Shown here: in pieces, positions 25,966-34,608 of the stretch
Numbering within the stretch: the first letter of the stretch is position 1
Layout of the letters: every line of letters begins with the position of its first letter
From: a bacterium
GTDB taxonomy: Bacteria; Zhuqueibacterota; QNDG01; JAGLOF01
Direction of reading: 5' to 3'
Length of the DNA stretch: 64,000 nt
NCBI GenBank assembly: GCA_016934955.1
Contig: JAFGRY010000050.1
Span: forward strand, 1 to 64,000
Notes under the pieces: generated by a model
What the model was told of the DNA's origin: nothing
The model's input: only the letters and a program-made list of their open reading frames with translations
Database searches by the model: none
Made by a program: the position numbers and the translations under genes

Positions 25966-27069
25966 ATGAGTAAACGTGATTATTATGAAATCCTTGGCAT
26001 AGACAGAGACGCCGACTCAGAGTCGATAAAGAAGGCCTACCGAAAACTGGCAATGAAATATCACCCCGACAGAAATCCCGGGGATGATGAAGCAGAACAA
26101 AAATTCAAGGAAGCCGCCGAAGCCTACGAGGTGCTCCATGATGCGGACAAAAGGGCCCGGTACGACCGGTTCGGCCATGACGGTCTCAGGGGCGGCATGG
26201 GAGCAGGTCCGGGGTTCGATCCCTTCGATGTGTTTCGCGATTTTATGCAGGGGTTCGGTGGTTTCGGAGACATTTTCGGTGGTTCCGCCCGCAGATCCGG
26301 TCCGCGCAAGGGCAATGATCTGCAGATAAAACTGGTCCTCACCCTGAAGGAAGTCGCCGAGGGCGTCAAGAAAACGATCCGTATCCGCCGCAAGGAGACC
26401 TGCAAGACATGCGGCGGCAGCGGCGCCAAATCTCCTGGCGATATCAGTACCTGCCAGGTGTGTCACGGAAGCGGCCAGGTCAGACAGGCCACTAATTCGA
26501 TTTTCGGACAGTTCGTCAATGTGACGACCTGTTCCGCCTGCGGCGGCGAAGGGAAAACCGTCAAGCACCCCTGCCCCGCCTGCAGCGGCGCGGGCAGAGT
26601 GGATGCCAGGTCGGATATCACCGTGACCATCCCCGCGGGTGTCGCCTCGGGGAACTACCTGACTGTTCGCGGTGAAGGCGATGCCGGTGTCAAAGGCGGT
26701 CCTTCCGGCGATGTCATTGTCTTTATCGAGGAAAAGGCCGATGACCAGTTTGAACGTCACGGCGATGATATCCTTCTGAACGTCGATGTATCCATTGTCC
26801 AGGCGGTATTGGGGGATGAGATTACCATACCGACACTGGACGGGCATGCGAAACTGAGAATCGAGCCGGGGACACAGACCGGTAAAATTCTGAGAATGCG
26901 GCACCGGGGGATTCCCCATCTGAACGGATTCTCCCGGGGAGACCAGCTTGTCAAGGTGACGGTCTGGACACCTGAAAAGATCGGGAAGGATGTCAGAAAG
27001 CTGTTCAAGGAAATGGGCGGTTTTGATGACGTGTATCCTCCGGGACAGCGGAAAAGGGATACGAATTAG
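25966..27069 (+). CDS. dnaJ: Chaperone DnaJ (type I Hsp40)
   Basis: A 367-residue co-chaperone that delivers clients to DnaK and stimulates its ATPase. Complete type I layout: J domain (1-70) with YHPDRNPGD, Gly/Phe-rich linker (70-110), four CxxCxGxG zinc repeats ([32 protein letters not shown]; about 145-210), and two C-terminal substrate-binding domains. Good ribosome-binding site (GGAAAGGG). The next gene starts three bases after the stop. dnaK and grpE must lie outside the window. Confidence 0.97.
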   Translation: MSKRDYYEILGIDRDADSESIKKAYRKLAMKYHPDRNPGDDEAEQKFKEAAEAYEVLHDADKRARYDRFGHDGLRGGMGAGPGFDPFDVFRDFMQGFGGFGDIFGGSARRSGPRKGNDLQIKLVLTLKEVAEGVKKTIRIRRKETCKTCGGSGAKSPGDISTCQVCHGSGQVRQATNSIFGQFVNVTTCSACGGEGKTVKHPCPACSGAGRVDARSDITVTIPAGVASGNYLTVRGEGDAGVKGGPSGDVIVFIEEKADDQFERHGDDILLNVDVSIVQAVLGDEITIPTLDGHAKLRIEPGTQTGKILRMRHRGIPHLNGFSRGDQLVKVTVWTPEKIGKDVRKLFKEMGGFDDVYPPGQRKRDTN

Positions 27070-27072
27070 AGA

Positions 27073-27471
27073 GTGGCAGGATTGCTGAATTTTACTCGTG
27101 CGGAGAAAGGGGTCATTCTTTTTCTCGTGGGCGGATTTCTCACGGGATATGGTGTCCGCATATACCGTGAGCGGATAGAGCCGCTTCCGGTATTGGCTGC
27201 CGAAGCCTGCGCCGACAGCAGCGGCATTATTTCGGAGCGGATGGTTGCGGGCGAAGCGGCTGCCGCGGTACCGGCAGGGGCAGTGGACCTGAACACTGCA
27301 TCACAGGCCGACCTGGAAAAGATACCCGGAATCGGTCCGGTAACAGCCGACCGAATTATTTTATATAGGGAAAGCAAGGGATTATTCGTAACTTTAGATG
27401 AGCTGAAGCATGTCAGGGGAATCGGGGAAAAAACGTTTTTAAAAATTGCACCATATCTGAAAATCAATTGA
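27073..27471 (+). CDS. ComEA-like helix-hairpin-helix protein
   Basis: A 132-residue membrane-anchored protein. One N-terminal hydrophobic helix (GVILFLVGGFLTGYGV), a linker of about 45 residues, then a ComEA-type double helix-hairpin-helix domain (VDLNTASQADLEKIPGIGPV, then GLFVTLDELKHVRGIGEKTF). ComEA binds incoming DNA in the periplasm during natural transformation, often working with type IV pili. GTG start three bases after dnaJ, and a pilus-like set follows, which supports a DNA-uptake or pilus role but does not prove it. Confidence 0.85.
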   Translation: MAGLLNFTRAEKGVILFLVGGFLTGYGVRIYRERIEPLPVLAAEACADSSGIISERMVAGEAAAAVPAGAVDLNTASQADLEKIPGIGPVTADRIILYRESKGLFVTLDELKHVRGIGEKTFLKIAPYLKIN

Positions 27472-27512
27472 TTTTTGTGTATTAACCCCCATACCGAAAG
27501 GGAGGAGAAGCG

Positions 27513-29267
27513 ATGGCAGTAAAAGCGAAAGGCAACATTTTTTACGAGATCCTGATCGTTGTTCTGGCTGTGGGTCTTGTAGCGGCGATTCTGTATCCGT
27601 CAAAAGTCTGGCAGGGGGAAGCAGAAGCAGAGAACGTATGCCGGGCACGCATGGACGCCATTTACCAGATGGAGCTCCGGTTCCAGATGATGGGTGATTA
27701 TGTATATACCGACAGTCTGGCGATGCTGAAAGATACGGTGTTTACCGATATACAGGCAACGCAGTCGCTTGACACGCTGATTCAATGGGAGAGCCTCGTC
27801 AGTCTCAACCAGTTGAAAGAGATGACCTTCCAGAAGCATTTTCCCGATGATCTGCGACAGCTGATCAGAGAGAAACTGATTGCGCGGGAACCCCTCGACA
27901 ATCTGGCCAAATGGGATGATCTGCAGACAGGTCTCTTTACGAAATTTCAGGATATGCTCGTCAATGCAGGGGATGAAGAGATCGAAGCCATCAAGGAGTA
28001 CATTCTCTGGCCGTATCTCGTCGGGGAAGATACATTCTACGACATATTAAGAGCAGAGGGTGTTCCCGCCTCGATCAGCAGGCAGACAATCAGAGACGTC
28101 GGCAGCCGGGGTGAGAAAATTTACGATTCGAGAGGATGGGAACAGTACTACCGGGCGCCCTTTGTCGAGGCGGTGAAAGGCGTGCTTGTTACCGCATTGG
28201 ATAAAAATGTCTGGCTGGAAAGCCAGAAAGATGAATGGGAAAAGATGGCCCGGGAAGCGGCCGATGCGGCGCTCGACACCCTGTCCGATGCCGGAAGGGA
28301 TTCGGTCTGGACTCAGTTCAGAGCCGAATTCTGGGACGAGGAGCGGGAAAAGCACTGGATGGATGACAGGGATCGTCTCTGGGAGGAGGAGCGTGAATCA
28401 TGGCTGGCTGAAAATCACGAAATGAGTGATCGCGTCATCGCCCAGAAATGGGAAGCCGAACGGAAGAAGACCTGGAAAGATGAGGCGAAAGAGGCCCTTC
28501 CGGATTCACTCAAGCCCCAGTTCCCCGCCCTGGCGGACTCTCTCTGGAGAATCGCGCTTGACAGCCTGCGGGAATACGAGTACCCGCAGTGGAAGGATAA
28601 TAACGAGAAAGAGGTCGAGACCACGATCAATAATCTCTGGCAGACCCGCAGGAGAGTGACCTGGGAGGAGGGAGCCTACCAGAAATGGATCGATGAAGAA
28701 ACCGCTTCAAGCAAATTCTGGCAGAATGTCAAGGATCGTCTCTGGAAAAAGAACAAAGACATTCTCTGGCAGGATGAAGTCAATAAGCTCAACCAGAAAC
28801 GGTATGCGCAAAAGCGTCTGCTTACATCGGTCCAATGGGCCAACCTGCTGGGGGAAGATCAGGTGCTGAGCATGGCGGACGCATTGAGTCTGCCGAATAA
28901 CAAGGGAATGTGGAGCAGGATCATCACCGCACGCGAGGAAAAAGACGAACGAATTCTCTACAATCTCGGTCTGGTGCCGCTGTACAGGGCCCAGCTGCTG
29001 GCCCTATTGGACAATTGTCCCGTATCCCATACCCGTTACCTGGTCAATGTGGTCGATACAACCGAATTCGACTACTGTAACATTTACTGCCCGATTATCG
29101 ATACTGCAAAGGTCATGATGGCATACGATATCGATCCGGTTGCCAAGGACACCGCGATCATCGAACTCAGACTGCCTGGCGCCGTGAAAATTTTCGGCGG
29201 CGGCGAGATCGTGTATCACGGCGATATCGTAGAAAACCGCCAGAGCTGGGATAAAAAGGGCAAATAG
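27513..29267 (+). CDS. Giant pseudopilin-like protein with tryptophan-octad helical region
   Basis: A 584-residue protein I cannot assign to a known family. The N-terminus is a class III signal: MAVKAKG, then N-IFYE, with Glu at position +5 and a long hydrophobic helix (ILIVVLAVGLVAAILYP), so prepilin peptidase would cut after Gly7. Residues 41-72 resemble the pseudopilin body (RARMDAIYQMELRFQ...GDYVYTDSL) and the C-terminus (about 495-530) has a CP...YCP pattern as in pseudopilins. Between lies a charged helical region with Trp at 234, 242, 266, 274, 282, 290, 297, 313, 321, 376, 384, 392, 403, 411 and 419: steps of mostly eight residues. Strong GGGAGGAG ribosome-binding site. Followed by PilM-like and PilN-like genes. 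Confidence 0.7.
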   Translation: MAVKAKGNIFYEILIVVLAVGLVAAILYPSKVWQGEAEAENVCRARMDAIYQMELRFQMMGDYVYTDSLAMLKDTVFTDIQATQSLDTLIQWESLVSLNQLKEMTFQKHFPDDLRQLIREKLIAREPLDNLAKWDDLQTGLFTKFQDMLVNAGDEEIEAIKEYILWPYLVGEDTFYDILRAEGVPASISRQTIRDVGSRGEKIYDSRGWEQYYRAPFVEAVKGVLVTALDKNVWLESQKDEWEKMAREAADAALDTLSDAGRDSVWTQFRAEFWDEEREKHWMDDRDRLWEEERESWLAENHEMSDRVIAQKWEAERKKTWKDEAKEALPDSLKPQFPALADSLWRIALDSLREYEYPQWKDNNEKEVETTINNLWQTRRRVTWEEGAYQKWIDEETASSKFWQNVKDRLWKKNKDILWQDEVNKLNQKRYAQKRLLTSVQWANLLGEDQVLSMADALSLPNNKGMWSRIITAREEKDERILYNLGLVPLYRAQLLALLDNCPVSHTRYLVNVVDTTEFDYCNIYCPIIDTAKVMMAYDIDPVAKDTAIIELRLPGAVKIFGGGEIVYHGDIVENRQSWDKKGK

Positions 29268-29282
29268 CGCTTCACACACATT

Positions 29283-30236
29283 GTGACAGATTCTACCAAT
29301 ACAGGATTGGCATATTTTTCCCTCATGCCGGACAGGTTCAGTCTTGTCCGGCTTGAGGGAAATTCTATTGTCTCGTTCGCAAGCCGGGAATTGATTCAGC
29401 CGTTCACCCTTGACTGGTTTGCGGATAATGGTGCCGCTCAGAACGGGTATTCAGACATCATCAAGGATCTTCACGACCGGGCGGGGGGCGGACGTGGTGA
29501 GGCCGCTCTGTCCGTATCATCCGACCTTGCGATAATCAAACGGATTCCGATACCGCTGGGACTGACGGAAGAGCTGATTACATCCCAGATTGCCTGGGAG
29601 ACGGAACAATGCCTGGTGTCCGGCCGGAACGAGTTTGTCATCGACTATCAGAAATTGCCGTTCATCACTCCTGAAGGAAATCCGCAATATCTGCTGGTCC
29701 TGATCCGCAGAACGGTGATTCGTCAGCTGAGAAGCCTGTTCAGGCATTGCGGGATCGCCGTAAAGGATATCGATCTCGATGCCTTTTCCCTGGTCAGGCT
29801 GATTCTCTATCTTTACACGATCAATGAAAATGATCTGAATGTGATTGTCGATATTCGACGTGGATTCGTGAATCTGATATTCGTGTTCAAGAATGAGTAT
29901 TATCTCTCGCAGAAGATACCGCTGCGGCATTCGGACACACACGCGCTGATCGGCGATGATGATGAGATCGCGCAGCTGATTCTGAAAGAATTGAAACGGA
30001 TTATTTTCGGGCATCGTCTCGGTTCGGATATCACCGCAGTGAAAACGCTCTACTTCTCGGGATCGGAAGATCTGCACTATATTGTGGACGAAATAGCAGG
30101 CGGCACCGCTGTTTCCTGTGAAATTATTGATCCCACGGCCCGTTTTACATCGACCGGGGAGCTGCCGGCTGATCATTCTCCTTCCATATATTCAGCCGCT
30201 GTCGGGATGGCTCTGAAGTATAAATCCGTTTTTTAG
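29283..30236 (+). CDS. PilM-like pilus assembly protein (actin-like fold)
   Basis: A 317-residue cytoplasmic protein resembling PilM. Layout fits the actin/FtsA-like fold: ALSVSSDLAIIKRIPIP (PilM-type first subdomain), QIAWETEQ, then VIVDIRRGFVNLIFV in the phosphate-binding position and TLYFSGS near the third motif, ending SIYSAAVGMALK. The usual VDIG loop is altered to VDIRRG, so nucleotide binding may be weakened. PilM binds the short N-terminal tail of PilN; a matching INL tail is encoded by the next gene. GTG start, 15 bases after the pseudopilin gene. Confidence 0.7.
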   Translation: MTDSTNTGLAYFSLMPDRFSLVRLEGNSIVSFASRELIQPFTLDWFADNGAAQNGYSDIIKDLHDRAGGGRGEAALSVSSDLAIIKRIPIPLGLTEELITSQIAWETEQCLVSGRNEFVIDYQKLPFITPEGNPQYLLVLIRRTVIRQLRSLFRHCGIAVKDIDLDAFSLVRLILYLYTINENDLNVIVDIRRGFVNLIFVFKNEYYLSQKIPLRHSDTHALIGDDDEIAQLILKELKRIIFGHRLGSDITAVKTLYFSGSEDLHYIVDEIAGGTAVSCEIIDPTARFTSTGELPADHSPSIYSAAVGMALKYKSVF

Positions 30237-30269
30237 GTGGGGAACATTTATTGATGGAGGAGGTCACTC

Positions 30270-31535
30270 ATGGTCGATATCAACCTTTTCAAGGATGAGG
30301 AAGAAGATGATCTGGAACCGAAACCGAATCAGGATATAAATCTTCCCCTGGACGATGTCGATGATTTTTTGTCCGATTCGTCAGTCCCGGACACCGATTT
30401 CTCCGATTCCGACCTGCTCGGACCCGGGGATGCATCAGCCCGGGGGACCTCGGATTCCGACTTGTCCGATCTTGATCTGGGTGGTGACGACCTTGGAGGC
30501 AAACTCGATTTTGAGGAAGATCTGTCGGATTTCGATGACAGATCATTCGGTCGCAGGGATTCCGCGAAAGGACGCGTCGATGATGCGTTTCTCGACGAAG
30601 AATTCGGTGACCTTCCCGAAGAGGACGGCGTCGGCGATACCTCGGACTACGCCTTTGGTGATGTTCAGAAAAAACGAACTCCCGCCTGGATCTGGATCCT
30701 TTTTCTGGTGGTTGTCGGCAGCGTGTGTGTATACCTGTTTGTGCTGCAGCCGAGAATGGTTCAGTATAAAACGGTCAGCGTCCGTCAGCCCGGCGTCACG
30801 ATGACCGACAGTTCCGCGATAGCACAAGCCGATTCAGCCAGGAGGGCCCAGGATTCGCTGAGCACCCGGATTACACAGCCGGCAACGAATAACGCCGCTG
30901 CAGCAGCCGCGGGAGCCGGCAACCGGACAGCCCTTTCCCCCGCTGACATCGGTTCAAGGTCGGTGTATGCTTCCGCTGCTCTCCGTATTCTCGAAGATCT
31001 CTCTAAAACGGCCCAGTTCGGAGCGGTCCTGATCTCGGGGCCGCAGTTCGCGGCGGTCCAGTATGTGTCCGAAACACCCAATGTCTCCCAGGCCATGGGG
31101 CACAAGATCGGCACGTTACTGCAGCTGACCTCGGTCAAGAAGTCGCCCGAGGAGCGGCATCGTACCGGCGGCAAGCTGTATTACTACGGCGTCGTTTCAG
31201 GCACGCTGCCCGGCGGGGGAGCGGGTGAACGCTCCACCGGACAGGTGCAGTCCTATGCTGATTTCACCCGGGATGTGAAAAACAGCATCAGGCAGCACGG
31301 GCTGACGCTGACCGACATTCAGAAGCTGAATGAAAAACAGGTGCAGGGACATGTCCAAACGGATATTCGCATCAAAGTCAGCGGCAGCAAAGCGGCCGTT
31401 ACAGCGTTTCTCCCCACGATCGGGAGCATGAAGGACAATATCTATATTACCAAATTATTTATGACCCCCTCCGTCTATACTGATTTTCAGGCGGAACAGG
31501 TGAAGCTGGTTCTTGAATTCAGGCTCGTTTCCTGA
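30270..31535 (+). CDS. PilN-like bitopic protein with long acidic cytoplasmic region
   Basis: A 421-residue single-pass inner-membrane protein. The N-terminus MVDINLFKDEE resembles the INL tail by which PilN docks into PilM. Residues 10-130 are unusually acidic and Ser/Asp-rich (many DSDL and DLGGDD-like runs). A transmembrane helix follows (about 138-158, AWIWILFLVVVGSVCVYLF), then a periplasmic part with an Ala/Asn-rich linker (about 205-220) and an alpha/beta domain like PilN/PilO (ALRILEDLSKTAQFGAVLISG to the end). The acidic insertion is not typical. Function inferred from layout and its PilM-like neighbour. Confidence 0.62.
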   Translation: MVDINLFKDEEEDDLEPKPNQDINLPLDDVDDFLSDSSVPDTDFSDSDLLGPGDASARGTSDSDLSDLDLGGDDLGGKLDFEEDLSDFDDRSFGRRDSAKGRVDDAFLDEEFGDLPEEDGVGDTSDYAFGDVQKKRTPAWIWILFLVVVGSVCVYLFVLQPRMVQYKTVSVRQPGVTMTDSSAIAQADSARRAQDSLSTRITQPATNNAAAAAAGAGNRTALSPADIGSRSVYASAALRILEDLSKTAQFGAVLISGPQFAAVQYVSETPNVSQAMGHKIGTLLQLTSVKKSPEERHRTGGKLYYYGVVSGTLPGGGAGERSTGQVQSYADFTRDVKNSIRQHGLTLTDIQKLNEKQVQGHVQTDIRIKVSGSKAAVTAFLPTIGSMKDNIYITKLFMTPSVYTDFQAEQVKLVLEFRLVS

Positions 31536-31565
31536 TGCTGCGAAGAAAGCGAATCGGATGATCCA

Positions 31566-32117
31566 GTGTTACGAGTAATGGGAGGGAAAGACCGGGGCAG
31601 AAAGCTCGCGGGACCGAGCGGCACCGAGTTCAGGCCGTCAACAGGCAGGGTAAAAGAGTTCATTTTTTCCTATCTGTTCGATGTCACCGGCACGACGTTT
31701 CTGGACCTGTTTGCGGGTACAGGGTCCATTGGAATAGAAGCCTTCAGCAGGGGCGCCGCCCGCGGTACGTTCATCGAACAGTCCCACCGTCATCTGTCTA
31801 TTCTGCGCAGGAATCTTGAAACCTGCGGCTACACGGCAACTGCCCGGGTGCTTCAGGGAGATGTTTTTTCTCTCATGGAGCGGCTGGGAGGCGCAGCGGA
31901 ACAGTACGATCTGATTTTTGCGGACCCTCCTTTTAAAGCGATGTACCGATCCAGGATCCTTGCCGTTATTGCCGGCAGCGGTATACTGAAAAAGAGCGGT
32001 GTGCTGCTTATCGAACATGAGCAGCACGACGAGGAGACGGAGCCGCATCCGTTTTCGATGATCCGGCAGAAAAAATTCGGTCACTGTGTCATCTCAATCT
32101 ACGAGGCGCCGACGTGA
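31566..32117 (+). CDS. rsmD: 16S rRNA (guanine966-N2)-methyltransferase RsmD
   Basis: A 183-residue methyltransferase that modifies G966 of 16S rRNA. Starts MLRVMGGKDRGRKL, the typical RsmD opening (GTG start). SAM motif FLDLFAGTGSIGIEAFSRGA and catalytic FADPPF are intact. The C-terminus ends HCVISIYEA. Four-base overlap with coaD, a common pairing in bacteria. Confidence 0.94.
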   Translation: MLRVMGGKDRGRKLAGPSGTEFRPSTGRVKEFIFSYLFDVTGTTFLDLFAGTGSIGIEAFSRGAARGTFIEQSHRHLSILRRNLETCGYTATARVLQGDVFSLMERLGGAAEQYDLIFADPPFKAMYRSRILAVIAGSGILKKSGVLLIEHEQHDEETEPHPFSMIRQKKFGHCVISIYEAPT

Positions 32118-32614
32118 AATCACGTACAGCAATTTATCCCGGGACGTTCGATCCCATCACCAACGGGCATCTCGATATTATTAAAAGAGCCGCACGATTA
32201 TTCGATTCCGTCATCATCGCCGTATCGAATAACATCCAGAAAAAACCGCTTTTTGACATTGACGAGCGCACGGAACTGGTGAGAATCGCGGTGCAGGATA
32301 TCGACAACGTGGCGATAGACAGTTTTGATGACCTGTTAGTCAACTATGTGTCGGCCAAAAAAGCGGATGCAGTGATACGGGGCCTGAGGGTGATTTCAGA
32401 CTTCGAATATGAGTTTCAGATGGCGCTGATGAACCGGAAGCTTCTGCCCGATATCGAAACCGTATATCTGATGCCCAGCGAAGAACATATCTACATAAGT
32501 TCCTCGATCGTTAAAGAAGTGGGCCGATATGGAGGAAATATCAGCTGTTTCCTGCCTCCGGAAATCGAGACGGCGCTGCGGAACAAACTGCGCATGGTAA
32601 AAAAAATATGGTAA
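32114..32614 (+). CDS. coaD: Phosphopantetheine adenylyltransferase CoaD
   Basis: A 166-residue enzyme for the fourth step of coenzyme A synthesis, adding AMP from ATP to 4'-phosphopantetheine. The nucleotidyltransferase motif YPGTFDPITNGHLDI (T/HxGH type) is at the N-terminus, followed by RGLRVISDFEYEFQMALMNR and the ISSSIVKEV motif. GTG start overlapping rsmD. pta, which uses CoA, follows after 20 bases, giving a loose functional link. Confidence 0.96.
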   Translation: MKSRTAIYPGTFDPITNGHLDIIKRAARLFDSVIIAVSNNIQKKPLFDIDERTELVRIAVQDIDNVAIDSFDDLLVNYVSAKKADAVIRGLRVISDFEYEFQMALMNRKLLPDIETVYLMPSEEHIYISSSIVKEVGRYGGNISCFLPPEIETALRNKLRMVKKIW

Positions 32615-32634
32615 TGGAGGCATAAGGAAAACGC

Positions 32635-33612
32635 ATGGACCTGCTGCAGGAGATACGCGAAAAGGCGTCGGGGCTGAAAAAGAGAATTGTTCTTCCTGAA
32701 GGAAATGATGATCGCATGCTGTATGCCGCAGAACGGCTTCTCCGGGAAAAGATATGCGGGGTGACCATACTCGATCCGGATGATTTTGTCATTCAGGAGG
32801 CCGAGCATCTGGGCGTATCGCTGGAGGGTATCACGGTGGTATCTCCCGGCGCCTCGCCGGAAAGAGACCGGTTCGCTGATGCGTACTTCGAATTGAGGAA
32901 ACACAAGGGCATCACTCTCCAGGAAGCGAAGGGTATCCTTACCGATCCTCTCTATTTCGGTGCCATGATGGTGAGAACCGGGGCGGCTGATGCGAGCCTT
33001 GCCGGTGCCCTGCACACCACCGGAGATGTACTGCGGGCCGCGATTCGCTGCATAGGGATGGCCGACAATATCTCAACGGTATCCAGCAGCTTTCTCATGC
33101 TCATCCCCGGCTGGGATCAGCCCGTCTCTTTTGCCGATTGTGCGGTAGTGCCCGATCCCGACGCGGATCAGCTGGCGAGCATAGCCATTGCGTCGGCCGA
33201 TACCCATCGACGGCTCACCGGTCGTGAACCGGTCGTGGCGATGCTTTCCTTCTCGACACACGGCAGCGCTGATCATCCGCTGGTTGATAAAGTCAAAGCG
33301 GCAACCGGCATGGTGAAATCGCGGCATCCGGAGCTTAAGATTGACGGTGAACTGCAGCTGGATGCGGCGCTTATCCCCACCATCGGGGCCAAAAAGGCTC
33401 CGGACAGTGAGGTGGCCGGTAAGGCAAACGTACTTATTTTTCCCGATTTGAACGCGGGAAACATCGGGTATAAATTGACGCAGCGGCTCGCCGGCGCAGA
33501 GGCAGTCGGGCCGGTCGTGCAGGGATTGAGGCTTCCGGCAAACGATTTATCACGGGGCTGCAGTGTAGATGATATTGTGAACGTGGCGGCGATTTGCTGC
33601 CTGATGAGCTGA
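32635..33612 (+). CDS. pta: Phosphate acetyltransferase
   Basis: A 325-residue short-form Pta that interconverts acetyl-CoA and acetyl phosphate. Motifs: [13 protein letters not shown] near the N-terminus, [51 protein letters not shown], and the end [30 protein letters not shown]. Phosphate butyryltransferase is a related alternative, but the motif set fits Pta better. No acetate kinase gene is nearby. Last gene of the hrcA-to-pta run; a strong terminator follows. Confidence 0.93.
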   Translation: MDLLQEIREKASGLKKRIVLPEGNDDRMLYAAERLLREKICGVTILDPDDFVIQEAEHLGVSLEGITVVSPGASPERDRFADAYFELRKHKGITLQEAKGILTDPLYFGAMMVRTGAADASLAGALHTTGDVLRAAIRCIGMADNISTVSSSFLMLIPGWDQPVSFADCAVVPDPDADQLASIAIASADTHRRLTGREPVVAMLSFSTHGSADHPLVDKVKAATGMVKSRHPELKIDGELQLDAALIPTIGAKKAPDSEVAGKANVLIFPDLNAGNIGYKLTQRLAGAEAVGPVVQGLRLPANDLSRGCSVDDIVNVAAICCLMS

Positions 33613-33637
33613 CGGCGAGGGCAACGTGTCATTGAAC

Positions 33638-33660
33638 AAGGCGTCCCTGACGCCTTTTTT
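33638..33660 (+). terminator. Intrinsic terminator after pta
   Basis: AAGGCGT (33638-33644), five-base loop, ACGCCTT (33650-33656), continued by T to 33660. A textbook hairpin plus T tract. Confidence 0.93.
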
Positions 33661-33696
33661 AATGGAGCAATGCAGTACAGAGGGCGGCGGGTGATC

Positions 33697-34410
33697 ATGG
33701 AACGGTTCAATTTTTCAGATCAGATAGCATGCGGTGGAGGGACCCTCTATCTGCAGACGCATACCACGGAAGCGCCCTGGTCCGCCGAATCTCTTCTCTA
33801 TGAACAGGGCCGGGTCGTCACCGCGAGAAGGACCGATCTTTCCCATATGCAGGACGTGCATCATCTCCAGAGAGCCGCAGAAGCCTATCATATGGGCAAT
33901 TGCAGCGAACTGGAACGGATATGCGCCGCCTTTTCAGCATCGATCCCGCATGACCCCGCTTTTCCGGTCCTTCAAACAGTGCGTCTGCTTTTGCAGTGGA
34001 GCCTGTGGAGGAGGGCCCTGGAGCTCCTTACCGCCGGGGAATCGGCGCTGATGAATGAGATTGATTTCTGGCTGCTGAAAGCGGAGTCCCTTTTTGCCCT
34101 GAAACGATACGCTCAGGCTCTGGAGGCCCTGAAAAAGGCTTCGATGCTCGATCGTGGCAATGGAAGAGTACTGCTGCTGCTGGCCGCGGGATTGCTCGGT
34201 GCGGCGGTGGAACAGGGTGCCGCTCTGTCCCCCGCAGATCACGCGCGACTGGTAGAACAGACGGCGACCTGTCTGTCCCGTCTTGCCGCTCTCGCTGATG
34301 AACGGGGGCACGCTGCGCGCCTGGCCGGGGAATTACTGCAGCAGGGTTTGTATGAGGATGCCCTTGACACCCTGCGCACCCGGATTTCCCGCTATCCGGA
34401 ATCCGGCTGA
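33697..34410 (+). CDS. TPR-like protein of unknown function
   Basis: A 237-residue soluble protein. The N-terminal 60 residues (FNFSDQIACGGGTLYLQTHT, APWSAESLLYEQGRVV) look like a small beta-rich domain I do not recognise. From about residue 70 the protein is helical with TPR-like pairs (RALELLTAGESALMNEIDFW, KRYAQALEALKKASMLDRGN, LYEDALDTLRTRI). The frame extends to an ATG at 33670, only ten bases past the pta terminator and with poor ribosome-binding spacing; I prefer 33697. It precedes the secreted repeat protein operon and may handle a related partner, but nothing shows this directly. Confidence 0.7.
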   Translation: MERFNFSDQIACGGGTLYLQTHTTEAPWSAESLLYEQGRVVTARRTDLSHMQDVHHLQRAAEAYHMGNCSELERICAAFSASIPHDPAFPVLQTVRLLLQWSLWRRALELLTAGESALMNEIDFWLLKAESLFALKRYAQALEALKKASMLDRGNGRVLLLLAAGLLGAAVEQGAALSPADHARLVEQTATCLSRLAALADERGHAARLAGELLQQGLYEDALDTLRTRISRYPESG

Positions 34411-34417
34411 GACAGTT

Positions 34418-34434
34418 TGGCCGGAAAACGGCCA
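34418..34434 (+). terminator. Short hairpin after the TPR-like gene
   Basis: TGGCCG, loop GAAAA, CGGCCA, eight bases past the stop, followed by CTTT. Weak terminator candidate. The following 170 bases are AT-rich and probably hold the promoter of the repeat-protein operon; candidates are TTGCTT (34554-34559) and TTGTCC (34529-34534) as -35, neither with a perfect -10. Confidence 0.4.
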
Positions 34435-34608
34435 CTTTGAAGGGGCTTTATGGAGTCCTGGTAATACTTGACGACGGATGTCATTTTCCAACCAATTGTT
34501 AATAAAAGAATTATCAATTATCAGATACTTGTCCGATTTTCCTGGTATGCTATTTGCTTGATAAATATCCCGCCATAAATATCTTTTTAATTTAATGAAA
34601 CTTAAGGA

